Notes: generated by a model from the sequence alone, not told the origin. Shown: positions 40,459-50,480, numbered from the stretch's first letter. The stretch is DNA of 64,000 bases from Streptomyces griseus (GCF_900460065.1 NZ_UAVD01000025.1:310001-374000); one strand, 5' to 3'. Numbers and translations: made by a program.

Positions 40459-42690
40459 GTGCCCCGGTTCTCCGTCATCGTGCCCGCATTCCGGGTCCAG
40501 GCGTATCTGCACGCGTGTCTGGATTCCGTGCTGGCCCAGTCCTTCAAGGACTACGAGATCGTCGTGGTCGACGACTGCTCCCCCGACGCCTGTGGGCCGA
40601 TCGCCGACGAGTACGCCCGCCGGGACCCGCGCGTCACCGCCCTGCACCTCCCCCGCAACACCGGCCTGGGGCCGGCCCGCAACGCCGGGATGGGCCGGGC
40701 CGCCGGCGACTACCTGATCTTCCTCGACGGTGACGACACCCTGCTGCCGGACGCGCTCCAGATCATCGCCGACCGGATCGACGCGACCGGCGGACCCGAC
40801 GTCCTGATGTACGACTACGCCCGCACGTACTGGACGGGCCGCAGTGTGCGCAACGTCCTGGCCGCCCATCTCGACGAGGCCGGGCCCGCCCTCTTCCGGC
40901 TCACCGACCGCCCCGAGCTGCTGCAGCTCCTCATGGTCGTCTGGAACAAGGCGTACCGTCGCGCGTTCATCGAGGCCGAGGGGTTCACCTTCCCGCCCGG
41001 CTACTACGAGGACACCCCCTGGACCTACCCGGTGCTGATGTCGGCCGGGTCGATCGCGGTGCTGGACGCCGTCTGCGTCTCCTACCGGCAGCGGCGGCGC
41101 GGCAACATCCTCTCCACCACCAGCGAGAAGCACTTCGACGTCTTCGACCAGTACGACCGGGTGTTCGCGTTCATCGACGCGCGCCCCGAACTCGCCCTGT
41201 GGCGGCCGGTGATGTTCCGCCGGATGCTCGACCACTTCTCGGCGCTGTTCGCCTCCCGGGACCGGCTGCCGGTCCACAGCCGCGCCGCGTTCTTCCGCCG
41301 GGCTGCCGCGTCCTGCCGCCGCTACCGCACCCCCGGCGCCCCGGTTCCCCGTCGCACGCTGCTGCGGCACGGCCTGCTGCGGCTCGGCGCGCGGCGCACC
41401 TATCAGGCGCTGTCGGAGGCCCGGCGGATGGGCGGCCGGCTGCGGCGGGGGGAGGCGGCCGTGCGCCGGGCACTGCGGGGCGCGGCTCTGCGCGCGCACT
41501 ACCGGATCCAGTTGCGGCTGCCGCTGCGCTCCCGGGACGCGGTGTTCGCCGCCCGGGGCGGCGGCGGGTACACGGGCAGCCCGGCGGCGATCGAGGCGAA
41601 GGTGCGCGAGCTGGTCCCGGGGGTGCGGACGGCCTGGATCTGCCGGCCCCCGGACGCCCACACCGTGCCGACCGGGACCCGGCGCCTCGCTCCCGGCACC
41701 TTCGCCCACTGGACGGCGCTGGCCCGCTCCGCGTATCTGGTGCACGACTCCGCCTTCGACCGGGGGCTGGTCAAGCGCCGGGGCCAGGTCCTGCTCCAGA
41801 CGCACGAGGGCACGCCGCTGCGGACCGTGGGCACCGATCTGCTGGACCGGCCCGCCGCCGCCCGGGGCACCGACTTCGAGCAGCTGCTGCGCTCGGTGGA
41901 CACCTGGGACTTCTCCCTCTCGGCGAACCCGCACTCCACCCTCGTACGGGAGCGCGCCTATCCGTCCGCGTACACGACGCTCGAATACGGGTCCCCGCGG
42001 AACGACGTGTACCACCGCACCGGTCCCGCCGAGAGGGCGCGGCTGCGCGAGACGCTGGGGGTCCCGGAGGGCAGCACGGCCCTGCTGTACGCCCCGGCGC
42101 ACCGCGACTACCGGCGTGTCCAGCGGCCCGCCCTGGACCTGGAGCGGCTGGTCCGGGTCCTGGGCCCGCAGTTCGTGGTCCTGGCCAGGGCGCCGCTCCC
42201 CGGGGGCCCCGGGGGACGCCACCGGGCGCCGCACCCCCGGATCATCGACGTCCACGGCCACCGGTCCGTGGAGACGCTGGCGCTCGCCTCGGACGCGCTG
42301 ATCACGGACTACGCGTCACTGATGTTCGACTACGTCAACCTGGACCGGCCGGTGGTGCTGCACCTGGACGACGTCGAGGCGTACGAGGCGGCCCGGGGCA
42401 CGTACTTCGACATCACGACGTTCCCGCCCGGCATCGTGGCGCGGGGCCAGGAGGAGTTGTTCGACATCTTCGCCACGGACCACTGGCGGGGCTCCCGCTC
42501 GGCGCAGCTGCGGGCCGCGTTCCGGGCCCGGTTCTGTCCGTACGACGACGGGTACGCCGCCGAGCGGGTGGTGCGGCGCGTCTTCCTCGGGGAGACCGGC
42601 GGGCTGCCGCTGCCGGTGCCGTCCGCCGCGCGCCGGACGCCCGCGGCCCTTCCGGTGCAGGACGGGGCCGGGGCGGGCGTCACGGGCTGA
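40459..42690 (+). CDS. GT2 glycosyltransferase fused to degenerate glycerophosphotransferase-like domain
   Basis: A 743-residue fusion, GTG start without a clear ribosome site. The GT2 domain (about 1-230) is intact: FSVIVPAFRVQAYLHACLDS, VVVDDCSPD, RNTGLGPARNAGM, FLDGDDTLL. The C-terminal domain (about 365-715) is a CDP-glycerol glycerophosphotransferase fold, with SANPHSTLVRER, YGSPRNDVY, LLYAPAHRDYR and LITDYASLMFDY. Two positions differ from active relatives. The HGTP motif reads QTHEGTPLRT, with Glu where the catalytic His should be, and the RxH position reads LARAPLPGG. GT2 activity is likely; polymerase activity is doubtful. It stands alone between terminator-bounded units, converging on the GT4 gene. 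Donor and acceptor are unknown. Confidence 0.87.
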   Translation: MPRFSVIVPAFRVQAYLHACLDSVLAQSFKDYEIVVVDDCSPDACGPIADEYARRDPRVTALHLPRNTGLGPARNAGMGRAAGDYLIFLDGDDTLLPDALQIIADRIDATGGPDVLMYDYARTYWTGRSVRNVLAAHLDEAGPALFRLTDRPELLQLLMVVWNKAYRRAFIEAEGFTFPPGYYEDTPWTYPVLMSAGSIAVLDAVCVSYRQRRRGNILSTTSEKHFDVFDQYDRVFAFIDARPELALWRPVMFRRMLDHFSALFASRDRLPVHSRAAFFRRAAASCRRYRTPGAPVPRRTLLRHGLLRLGARRTYQALSEARRMGGRLRRGEAAVRRALRGAALRAHYRIQLRLPLRSRDAVFAARGGGGYTGSPAAIEAKVRELVPGVRTAWICRPPDAHTVPTGTRRLAPGTFAHWTALARSAYLVHDSAFDRGLVKRRGQVLLQTHEGTPLRTVGTDLLDRPAAARGTDFEQLLRSVDTWDFSLSANPHSTLVRERAYPSAYTTLEYGSPRNDVYHRTGPAERARLRETLGVPEGSTALLYAPAHRDYRRVQRPALDLERLVRVLGPQFVVLARAPLPGGPGGRHRAPHPRIIDVHGHRSVETLALASDALITDYASLMFDYVNLDRPVVLHLDDVEAYEAARGTYFDITTFPPGIVARGQEELFDIFATDHWRGSRSAQLRAAFRARFCPYDDGYAAERVVRRVFLGETGGLPLPVPSAARRTPAALPVQDGAGAGVTG

Positions 42691-42774
42691 TCCGGGCCCC
42701 GCTCGACCGTGCTCCGCGGGTGCGCGGGGCGCGCCCGGCCTTCCCGGAGCGCTCGCCCCGGGCCCGGGGCGTCC

Positions 42775-43917
42775 TCAGCGTTCCAGGAACGCGAACAGCT
42801 CCTCCCAGCGGCGCAGGGTCTCCGATGCGGAGAACCGCTGGACGCCGGACCGGGCCCGGGCGCCCATCGCGTCGCGCAGCCGGGGGTTGCCGGTGAGCCG
42901 CAGCAGCCGGTCGGCGAGGGCGGCGATGTCGCCGGGCGGGGCGAGCAGCCCGTCCTCGCCGTCGCGGACGATCTCCCGTACGCCGGGCGCGCAGTCGAAG
43001 GCGGCGCAGGGCACACCGCTCGCCATCGCCTCCAGCAGGGCCAGCGGGAAGCCCTCGCCCCGGGAGGACTGGACGAAGACGGAGGCCTCGGCGAGGGCCC
43101 GTTCCACGTCGTCGCTGCGGCCCATCCACTCCACGGAGCCGTCGAGGCCGAGCCCGGTGCACTGCTCCTTCAGCGCGGCCTCGTCCTCGCCGGCCCCGTG
43201 GACGCGCAGCCGCCAGTCGGGGCGCTGCGGGGCGACCAGGGCCCAGGTGTCCAGGAGCAGGTCGATGCCCTTCTGGTCGCTGAGCCGGCCGATGCTGGCG
43301 ACGGTCCTCGCGGTGCGGGGCGAGGGCACCTCGGGGAGCCGGGCGAGAGCGTTGGGCAGGAAGCCGACGTTGTTCATGCCGTCCCCGGCCCACTGGTCGG
43401 CGTCCTCCTCGGTGAGGACGAGCCAGTGGTCGAGGTCCTTGTAGTGGTTCTTGATCCAGCGGTAGCGGTGGCTCGCGCGGGAGTAGCCGTAGGACTCGTG
43501 GCTCATCCCGATGACCCGCAGCCCGCTGGTGTCGGCCTCGCCGACCCATTCCATCGCCCAGACCTGGGTGACGATGACGACCGCGCCGGGCCGGGCGGTC
43601 GCGAAGATCTCCGAGAGCCGGGCGACCGCCCGCTTCTTGGCGGCGGCCCGGGCCGCCTCCTTGCGCCGGGTGGGGATCCGGAAGCGGTCGCGGATGCCGT
43701 GGGGCGTCCAGGGGGTCGGGGGGTGGGCGGGGTAGAGGGCGGTGACCGGGTGGGCCGGTTCCACGGGTAGCGCCATCTTGAGGTCGGAGGCGTGGATGCC
43801 GATGGTGTGGACGCGGTGGCCCTGGCCGGCGAGGAGGCGGGCGGTCTGGTGCATCCAGCCGGTGACGCCGCCGAGTTCGTCGGTGCTGTTGGACACGATG
43901 AAGACGTCGCGGCTCAT
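42775..43917 (-). CDS. Glycosyltransferase family 4 (GT-B) protein
   Basis: A 380-residue retaining glycosyltransferase. N-terminal Rossmann half with GGVTGWMHQTARLLAGQGHR. C-terminal half with SIGRLSDQKGIDLLLDTWAL, the nucleotide-sugar binding segment SSRGEGFPLALLEAMASGVP (E-x7-E), and FDCAPGVREIVRDGEDGLL. It is the last gene of a three-gene operon; its ATG overlaps the preceding stop (ATGA). It probably adds a sugar to the wall polymer built by the co-encoded enzymes. Donor and acceptor are unknown. Confidence 0.9.
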   Translation of the reverse strand: MSRDVFIVSNSTDELGGVTGWMHQTARLLAGQGHRVHTIGIHASDLKMALPVEPAHPVTALYPAHPPTPWTPHGIRDRFRIPTRRKEAARAAAKKRAVARLSEIFATARPGAVVIVTQVWAMEWVGEADTSGLRVIGMSHESYGYSRASHRYRWIKNHYKDLDHWLVLTEEDADQWAGDGMNNVGFLPNALARLPEVPSPRTARTVASIGRLSDQKGIDLLLDTWALVAPQRPDWRLRVHGAGEDEAALKEQCTGLGLDGSVEWMGRSDDVERALAEASVFVQSSRGEGFPLALLEAMASGVPCAAFDCAPGVREIVRDGEDGLLAPPGDIAALADRLLRLTGNPRLRDAMGARARSGVQRFSASETLRRWEELFAFLER

Positions 43918-46787
43918 CGGCCGGCCTCCAGGTCGTGGTCGATGATGTGGCGGGCGGCCCGGGAGGATCCGGGGGCGAAGACGGCGGCGACGGTCCTGCG
44001 GGCGGCGTCGCCCCGGTCGTAGGGCCCGAACCGCCGGTTGAACTCCCGGCGTCGATCGGCGTACCGGGTGTCGGTCCTCTTCAGCTCCGCGAGCGTCTCG
44101 AAGAGTTCCTCCTGCGTCGCGGTCACCGGCCCGGGGGCGTGGTCCCGCAGGTCGAAGTAGCTGCCGCGCTCGGCCGCGTACGCCTCCAGGTCGGGGGCGA
44201 ACAGCACGACGGGGCGGTCGAGGAGGGCGAAGTCGAACATGATGGAGGAGTAGTCGGTGACCAGCACGTCGCTGAGGGCGAGGAGTTCTTGGACGTCGTG
44301 GTGGCGCGAGACGTCGACGACGGTCCCGGGCGGACAGATCGGCAGCCGGGCGGACTCCAGGTAGTGGGCCCGAACGAGCAGGGTGTGGGTGTCGCCGAAC
44401 CGCTCCGCGAACTCCCGCACGTCCAGCAGGAGCCGGGTACGGCGCTGTTTGCCGGGGCCGCCCCGGAAGGTGGGGGCGTACAGCACGGTCTTCCGGTGGT
44501 CGTCCAGCCCGAGCGCGGCGGCGAGCGGCGGGCGCGGCAGCCGCCCCCGGGTCTCGGCCCTTTCGCGCTCCGCGACCAGGGCGTCGTTGCGCGGGTAGCC
44601 GGTGCGCAGGAGCCGTTCCTCGGGCAGCCGGTAGGCGCGGGCGAGGGTGTCCACGTCGTGCTCGGAGCGGACGAGGAAGTGGTCGAAGCGGTCCACGGCC
44701 TGCTGGAGGCGTTCGCGCTGGGGGGTGCTCTGGAGCCGTACGCGCCGCTCGTCGAAGCCCATCCGCTTGTACGCGGAGCCGTGCCAGGTCTGGAGGTACG
44801 TGGTGTGCCGGGGCTTGCGCAGCTGTTGCGGGAAGCCCTGGTTGTCGACCCAGTACTCGGCACGGGCCAGCGCCCACAGATAGCGCCAGGACCAGCGGCG
44901 TACGAGGCGGGCGTCGTCCGGGAAACCCGCCGGGGAGGGGTCGTAGGACCAGGTGGCCCGCAGTTTCAGGCCCTGGCGGCGGATCTCCTCGTACAGGGCG
45001 CGCGGGCTGTCGCCGTAGCAGGTGCCCATGTGGCTCTCGAAGACGACGGAACCCCGGCGCACGGGCAGGCGGGTGAGCCAGGTGTTGTAGGCGGGGACCT
45101 TGAACCCGCGGGAGGCGTAGCGGTCCAGGCGCCTGCGCAGCGACCGGACGAGGAGTTTCGCCTTGCGGGCGGGCCGGAAGCGGGTGGCGTAGTGGACCAG
45201 GCGGTGGGTGGTGCGGGCCGGGGCGCGGCGGGCGGTCAGCCGGAGCGCGAAGTGGTCCTTGAGCGTGATGTAGGGCTCCCAGGTGTCCCCGGCGAGCCGC
45301 CCCAGCCGGGGCCGCGCGGCGAAGCGGGGCGCTCCCGCCACCTGGTCCTGCGGGGCGAACAGGTCGCTGACGGACCTGGCCCCGTCCGCCTCCACGATCA
45401 ACCGCGCGTCCCACGCCGTGTCTCGGACGCCGACGGGGCGCAGGCGGCGCGCGACGTCGGCCCGAGCGCGCCAGGTGATCCCGGTCCCGTCGTGCCGGAC
45501 CGCCTCGGCCGGGAACGCGACGGCGCGCGCCCCGCCCCGGGCCCGGAACTCCAGGGTGGCGGTGAGGGGGGTGCCGGGGCCGGGGCCGCTGTGCCCGGGC
45601 AGCACGAGGCGGCCCTCCAGCAGCAGGCGGCCCCGGTCGGCGCCCGCACAGCGGGTGAGCCGGTTCATCAGCCGCATCTCGCCGAACCGGCGGTGCTGGT
45701 GGCCGAGTTCGGTGATGTCGGCGACGGGCCCGGCCGCATCGCCGCCCCAGCCGACCCGCCCGTCCGCGTCCGTCGTCAGCGGCGCGCAGACGGTGGCGGG
45801 CCTGCTCAGGGCGTACGCCGCGGCGAGGACCCCTTCGGCGTCGCCCCGGGCCAGCAGGCGCACGGCGACCCGTTCCAGCGGCGGCAGGCCGGGCAGGCCG
45901 TCGGGGAACGAACCGGTCAGCGCGCGGGCGGCGGTCGCGGCGGCCCGGTCGCGGCGGGCGGCCGGCAGGTGGGGGAAGGACCGGGCCAGCGGCACCAGTT
46001 GGTCGCGGGCGAACGCCTGCTCCCGCTCCTCGCGCAGTTCGGACAGCCCGCGGGCGAGGAGGGTGTTGGCGACCCGGCGGTGGGCCTCGACCAGGGCGGC
46101 GAGGTCGCGGGCCCGGTCGGGGGCGGCCCGGCCGGTCACGATCAGCCGGCGGACCAGGGCGATCCGGCCGACCGCCGCGGCGGCGAGCGGGCCGAAGAGG
46201 ATCTCGCCGTGCGTCAGGTCCTCCTCGTAGCGCAGACCGTGCCGCCTGGCGGCCTCGCGGCGCAGACAGAATCCGGTCACCAGGGCGTCCCTGACGACGA
46301 GTTCGGGGGCGTCGGTGAAGCGGGCGAGGGTGCGGGAGCGGGCGTACAGCTCCCCCTGCCAGGACGGCTCCCGCTCCTTGCCGCCGTCGTCGGCGATCCG
46401 GCTCCAGCGGCCGGCGATGAGGTCGGCGCGGCTGGTCTCGCCCGCCTGCCAGAGGTTGCGGCAGGCGTGGAGCTGGAGGCGTTCGCCGGTGGCGAGGACC
46501 AGGACGTACCGGCCGGCCGCCGCGTCCAGGCCCGCGTTGCGCAGGGCTCCGGTCGTGCGGACGGCCGGGTCGGCGTGGAGGAGGTGGACCCGCCCGGGGG
46601 CCCGGTCGGCGAGAGCCCGGGCGGCGGTCCGGACGGCCGGGCCGGCGGTGGAGGCGAGGACCACCACGGCCTCGGCCCCGCGCAGCGACTGGCCGAGCAC
46701 CGACTCCACGGAGGCGCGCAGGGCGTCGGCGCCGCCGGGGCCCTCGCCGTCCCCGCCCCCGGTAATGACACAGCTGAAGTCGCTCAT
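43914..46787 (-). CDS. Glycerophosphotransferase-domain protein with degenerate GT2 N-terminus
   Basis: A 957-residue protein. The N-terminus (about 1-250) has a GT2-like order but without its key residues: the DDGS position reads VVVLASTAG and the DxD position reads VLVLATGERL. A middle region (about 250-560) matches linker parts of the neighbouring paralogue. The C-terminal TagF-type domain (about 600-940) keeps the catalytic His in TWHGSAYKRMG (HGSA instead of HGTP), GYPRNDAL, LLVRAHYLESA and LVTDYSSIMFDF. It is therefore a plausible glycerophosphotransferase or related polyol-phosphate transferase with a non-catalytic GT2-like head. ATGA overlaps join it to both neighbours. Confidence 0.87.
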   Translation of the reverse strand: MSDFSCVITGGGDGEGPGGADALRASVESVLGQSLRGAEAVVVLASTAGPAVRTAARALADRAPGRVHLLHADPAVRTTGALRNAGLDAAAGRYVLVLATGERLQLHACRNLWQAGETSRADLIAGRWSRIADDGGKEREPSWQGELYARSRTLARFTDAPELVVRDALVTGFCLRREAARRHGLRYEEDLTHGEILFGPLAAAAVGRIALVRRLIVTGRAAPDRARDLAALVEAHRRVANTLLARGLSELREEREQAFARDQLVPLARSFPHLPAARRDRAAATAARALTGSFPDGLPGLPPLERVAVRLLARGDAEGVLAAAYALSRPATVCAPLTTDADGRVGWGGDAAGPVADITELGHQHRRFGEMRLMNRLTRCAGADRGRLLLEGRLVLPGHSGPGPGTPLTATLEFRARGGARAVAFPAEAVRHDGTGITWRARADVARRLRPVGVRDTAWDARLIVEADGARSVSDLFAPQDQVAGAPRFAARPRLGRLAGDTWEPYITLKDHFALRLTARRAPARTTHRLVHYATRFRPARKAKLLVRSLRRRLDRYASRGFKVPAYNTWLTRLPVRRGSVVFESHMGTCYGDSPRALYEEIRRQGLKLRATWSYDPSPAGFPDDARLVRRWSWRYLWALARAEYWVDNQGFPQQLRKPRHTTYLQTWHGSAYKRMGFDERRVRLQSTPQRERLQQAVDRFDHFLVRSEHDVDTLARAYRLPEERLLRTGYPRNDALVAERERAETRGRLPRPPLAAALGLDDHRKTVLYAPTFRGGPGKQRRTRLLLDVREFAERFGDTHTLLVRAHYLESARLPICPPGTVVDVSRHHDVQELLALSDVLVTDYSSIMFDFALLDRPVVLFAPDLEAYAAERGSYFDLRDHAPGPVTATQEELFETLAELKRTDTRYADRRREFNRRFGPYDRGDAARRTVAAVFAPGSSRAARHIIDHDLEAGR

Positions 46788-49700
46788 GCGCGCTCCCCCT
46801 TGAGCATCCGGTCGACGACCCCGGCGGCGGCGGTCCCGTCGTCGAGGTCGCAGAACGCCTCGCGGAAGCGTTCGTACGCCTCCCGGTGCCCGGCGGTGGC
46901 GGCTTCCGGGTCGCGCAGGGCGGCCACGACCCCGGCGGAGTCGGGGATCAGGGGGCCGGGGGCGCGCTGCTCGAAGTCGAAGCAGAAGCCGCGCAGGGTG
47001 TCGCGGTAGTGGGCCAGGTCGTGGGTGTGGAAGACCATCGGGCGGCCGGTCTGCGCGAAGTCGAACATGACCGAGGAGTAGTCGGTGACCAGGACGTCGC
47101 TGATCAACAGCAGTTCGGCGATGTCCGGGTGGCGGGAGACGTCCCGGACGAAGGGGGTGTCGGGGACGCTGCCGCCGACGAGGTAGTGGCGGCGGACCAG
47201 CAGGACGTGGTCGTCGCCGAGGCTCGCCCGGGCCTGCTCCAGGTCGAGTCGGAGGTCGAACCCGTGGCGCCCGCCCCTCCGCGGGCGGTCCTCGCGCCAG
47301 GTGGGGGCGTACAGGATCACGCGCCGGCCCTCGGGGAGCGCGAGCCGTTCGCGGACGGTGGCGGCGACGGTGTCCCGGTCGGGGGCGTACAGCAGGTCGT
47401 TGCGCGGGTAGCCGCACTCCAGGACCTCGCCCGCGTAGCCGAAGGCGCGGCGCATCACGGGGGTGGAGAAGGTGTTCGGGGAGACGAGCACGCTCCACTG
47501 GGCGGACCGGCGTTCCATGGACGCCATGTACGCGGCGTCGGCGTGCGGGGCGCCCGCGAGGTCGCGGCCGATGCGCTTGAGCGGGGTGCCGTGCCAGGTC
47601 TGGACGACGGTCTGGCCCTCGGCCCGCTCGAACCACTCGGGCAGGTGGGTGTTGGTGACGATCCAGCGGCTGCGGGCGAGCGCCTCGTACCAGTCGGCGC
47701 TGTGCAGGGCGACGGGACGGACGCCCTCGGGCACGGCCGCCTGCTGATCGCGCACCACCCACAGGTGCTCGACGTCCTGGCCCCTGGCGACGAGTTCGCG
47801 GTGGACGGCGCGGGGCGAGTCGGAGTACTGGCGGCCGTCGAAGCTGGAGTAGAGGACGGCCGGGCGCGGCTCGCCGGCCGGGGCGGCGCGCAGTCCGGCG
47901 TACCGCTCGCGCTGGACGCGCTGCCCGTACGCGCCCCGCTCGCCGGCGGGGAGGGCCGAGGACGACTCCAGGACGAGCCGGTCGTGGTGGCGCCGCTGGA
48001 GGGTGAAGTCCCGCCCGTTGACGGCCTGTTCGGCGGGAAGGTCGGGGTGCAGGGAAGTGCGGGCGCGGAGCGGTCGGTACGCCTGCGGGTCCCGCTCCCC
48101 CGGCTCGCGCAGGAAGAGGTACCACCGCCCCTCGGCGAGCGGCAGCGCCCCGCCGGGCCCCTCGACGGCCGCGGGCGTGAGCACGGCCCGGAAGCCGTCG
48201 CCGTCCCCCCGCTCCAGACCGAGGACCGCCTCCTCCCGGTGGCCGCCGTGCCGCAGGACGAGCTCGTGGGAGTCCGCCGCGGGCGCGGGGAAGACCCCTT
48301 CGAGGATCAGCTCGCCCGGCTCTCCCCAGGTGAAGGCGGTGACGACGGGCTGGACGGCCCGGTCGGTGAGCACCAGGTCGCCCGAGGGGTTGGGGGCCGC
48401 GTACAGCTCACGGCCGCCGGGCAGTGCGTAGCGTCCGTCCTGGGCCCCGGGCCCGGCCGCCACGGTCAGCGGCGCTCCTTCTCCGACGAGTTGGACGCCC
48501 CAGATGTCGTCCTCCCCCCGGAAGGCGCTGAGCGGGATGTCGGCCGCCCGGGAGCCGAGCGACCCGCGCAGGGCGAACTCCCGGGTCTCCTTGGTGCGCC
48601 ACTCGGTGAGGCGGAGGGCGACCGGCCCGGCGTCGCCGAGGATCCTCACCTCCAGGCGCACGGCGTCCTCGACCGCCGACTGCCCGGTCAGGACGGCCGC
48701 GACCCGTTCGGCGCGCAGCTCCAGCTTGTTGCCGGACAGGACGGGGACGACACGGGTCCGCTCGTCGGTGTAGGTCACGGCGGGCGGGGCCGGGGTGCCG
48801 ACGAGCCGCATCGGGCCCCGGCGCGGCCGGCCCGCGCCGACGACGACGGCCTCCAGCTTCCACGTCGTACGCCCGCCGCTCGCCTTCGCGGCGAGCCGGC
48901 GCGGGTCGACGACGGCCGTGAACCCGGCGCGGTCGTAGCGGTGCAGGGAGCGGCCGGAGCGGGCGGTGGCCTCGTCGCCCGGTACCGGGCGGGTCCGCAG
49001 GGGGATCAGCCGCTTCCCGGAGCGGAGCCAGCCGAGCCGGACCGGACCGCCCGGGGCGTTGCGCACGTAGGCGTGGCCGGTCAGGTGCAGCAGCCCGTCC
49101 CGCCAGACGGCCTCGGTGAGATGGGCGTGGACGGGCAGGTCGGCGGAGGTCAGCGCGGTCGTGGCGGGCGGCAGGGGGTCGCGGACGGCGGGGTGGTGGG
49201 CGCGGGGGCGGAGCAGTCCGGTGACGTGGAAGGTGTCCCGGTCCTTCTTCTCATCGGCGAGGAGGGCGAGGAGTTCGGGCAGCCTGCGTTCGCGGATGAG
49301 CTGCCACTTGACCCGCAGGTGCAGCGGCAGTGAGGTCAGGACGTCGGGGTCGACGGTGGCGGCGAACCCGCCCGCGTGCTCCAGGAAGGCTTCGTGGAAC
49401 TCCGCGTCGCCGTCCCCGAGCGCCTCGATGAACAGCCACAGGTCGCCGGAGAGCGCGTGGGCGTCGTAGCGGCGCTTGGCCTCGGCGGCGGGCCCGGTCG
49501 TCTCCGCCCGGTCGGCGAGGAAGCGGCTGACGGTGGTGACGGCGGTGACCCGGTCGCGGATGCCCCGGGGCACGGCCCGCCGGGTGGTGATCGAGCCGTC
49601 GCGGTCGCGCCAGTGGTAGACGGGCTCCTCGATCACGTCGACGGAGCGGGCCAGGAAGTGGGCGGGCAGGACGACGGCGATGTCCTCGTACAGCACCCCG

Positions 49701-50239
49701 GTGGGGAAGGCGAAGGCGTGCTCGTCCCAGAACGTCCGCCGGAAGACCTTGTTGCAGGCGATGCGGTCGCCCAGCAGGATCCAGTCCCGGGTGACATGGG
49801 TGGCCGGCCGGGCCTTCTCCATCGGCCTGCGGAACATCGGGGACTGCTCCAGCTCCCCGTCGCTCCGCAGCCGGAGCACGTTCCCGGTGGCGAAGTCCGA
49901 GCCCGAGGCGTCGAGTTCGGCGAGCATCCGGGCGTACGCACCGGGCGGCACGACGTCGTCGCTGTCGACGAACGTCAGGAACTCCGCGCCGGGGTGGGCC
50001 TCGCGGATCCCGGCGTTGCGGGCCGCGCCGAGCCCGGCGTTCTCCTGCCGGATCAGCCGGAAGCGGGGGTCGCGGTCCGCGAACTCCTGTGCCAGCGAGG
50101 GTCCGTCGTCCGTGGAGCCGTCGTCGACGAGGACGACCTCCAGGTCCGGCATGGTCTGCTCGGCGAGCGAGGTCAGGCAGGCACCGAGGTACTCCTCGAC
50201 GTTGTAGAGGGGGACGACGACGGTGAGACGGAGTGCCAT
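46784..50239 (-). CDS. GT2 glycosyltransferase-CDP-glycerol glycerophosphotransferase fusion
   Basis: An 1151-residue fusion with all key motifs intact. The GT2 domain (about 1-300) has VVVPLYNVEEYLGACLTSLA, LVDDGSTDDG, NAGLGAARNAG and FVDSDDVV. A long beta-rich middle (about 390-770) is unassigned. The TagF-type domain (about 790-1140) has QYSDSPRAVHREL, QTWHGTPLKRIG, GYPRNDLL, LLVRRHYLVGG and LVTDYSSVMFDF. Such fusions make and extend poly(polyol-phosphate) wall polymers at the inner membrane face. It is the first gene of the operon running to 42775. The ATG at 50239 is chosen; the frame to 50395 has no supporting site. Confidence 0.9.
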   Translation of the reverse strand: MALRLTVVVPLYNVEEYLGACLTSLAEQTMPDLEVVLVDDGSTDDGPSLAQEFADRDPRFRLIRQENAGLGAARNAGIREAHPGAEFLTFVDSDDVVPPGAYARMLAELDASGSDFATGNVLRLRSDGELEQSPMFRRPMEKARPATHVTRDWILLGDRIACNKVFRRTFWDEHAFAFPTGVLYEDIAVVLPAHFLARSVDVIEEPVYHWRDRDGSITTRRAVPRGIRDRVTAVTTVSRFLADRAETTGPAAEAKRRYDAHALSGDLWLFIEALGDGDAEFHEAFLEHAGGFAATVDPDVLTSLPLHLRVKWQLIRERRLPELLALLADEKKDRDTFHVTGLLRPRAHHPAVRDPLPPATTALTSADLPVHAHLTEAVWRDGLLHLTGHAYVRNAPGGPVRLGWLRSGKRLIPLRTRPVPGDEATARSGRSLHRYDRAGFTAVVDPRRLAAKASGGRTTWKLEAVVVGAGRPRRGPMRLVGTPAPPAVTYTDERTRVVPVLSGNKLELRAERVAAVLTGQSAVEDAVRLEVRILGDAGPVALRLTEWRTKETREFALRGSLGSRAADIPLSAFRGEDDIWGVQLVGEGAPLTVAAGPGAQDGRYALPGGRELYAAPNPSGDLVLTDRAVQPVVTAFTWGEPGELILEGVFPAPAADSHELVLRHGGHREEAVLGLERGDGDGFRAVLTPAAVEGPGGALPLAEGRWYLFLREPGERDPQAYRPLRARTSLHPDLPAEQAVNGRDFTLQRRHHDRLVLESSSALPAGERGAYGQRVQRERYAGLRAAPAGEPRPAVLYSSFDGRQYSDSPRAVHRELVARGQDVEHLWVVRDQQAAVPEGVRPVALHSADWYEALARSRWIVTNTHLPEWFERAEGQTVVQTWHGTPLKRIGRDLAGAPHADAAYMASMERRSAQWSVLVSPNTFSTPVMRRAFGYAGEVLECGYPRNDLLYAPDRDTVAATVRERLALPEGRRVILYAPTWREDRPRRGGRHGFDLRLDLEQARASLGDDHVLLVRRHYLVGGSVPDTPFVRDVSRHPDIAELLLISDVLVTDYSSVMFDFAQTGRPMVFHTHDLAHYRDTLRGFCFDFEQRAPGPLIPDSAGVVAALRDPEAATAGHREAYERFREAFCDLDDGTAAAGVVDRMLKGERA

Positions 50240-50421
50240 CGCGGCGCACGATCCTTCCGGGCGGTCGACGTCAGGGGCGCTGAACGTCTGGGGAGTTGGG
50301 CTGCTGGGCCCGTCGGGGGCCACGGGGTACAACCCGCGCCGGTGGGACGGGTCACCCGAGGGGGCCCGTTCGAGTGACGCGACGGGTGGAGTCACTCGTC
50401 CGGGGAGGTCGGTAGCGCGTT

Positions 50422-50452
50422 CGAGCCCCGTACCGGATGGGCACGGGGCTCG
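50422..50452 (-). terminator. Hairpin downstream of the TylF-type methyltransferase gene
   Basis: A perfect 10-bp stem, CGAGCCCCGT with ACGGGGCTCG, and an 11-nt loop, about 28 bp past the stop at 50481. It separates the methyltransferase pair from the operon starting at 50239. Confidence 0.55.
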
Positions 50453-50480
50453 GTGCTCGGCGCTGCCGCGAGGGCTCGCG

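Noticed and set aside
43914..48125. 1403-residue frame extending the second wall enzyme upstream
   Set aside because: The extension overlaps the C-terminal part of the intact 46784-50239 gene; the ATG at 46787 forms an ATGA overlap.
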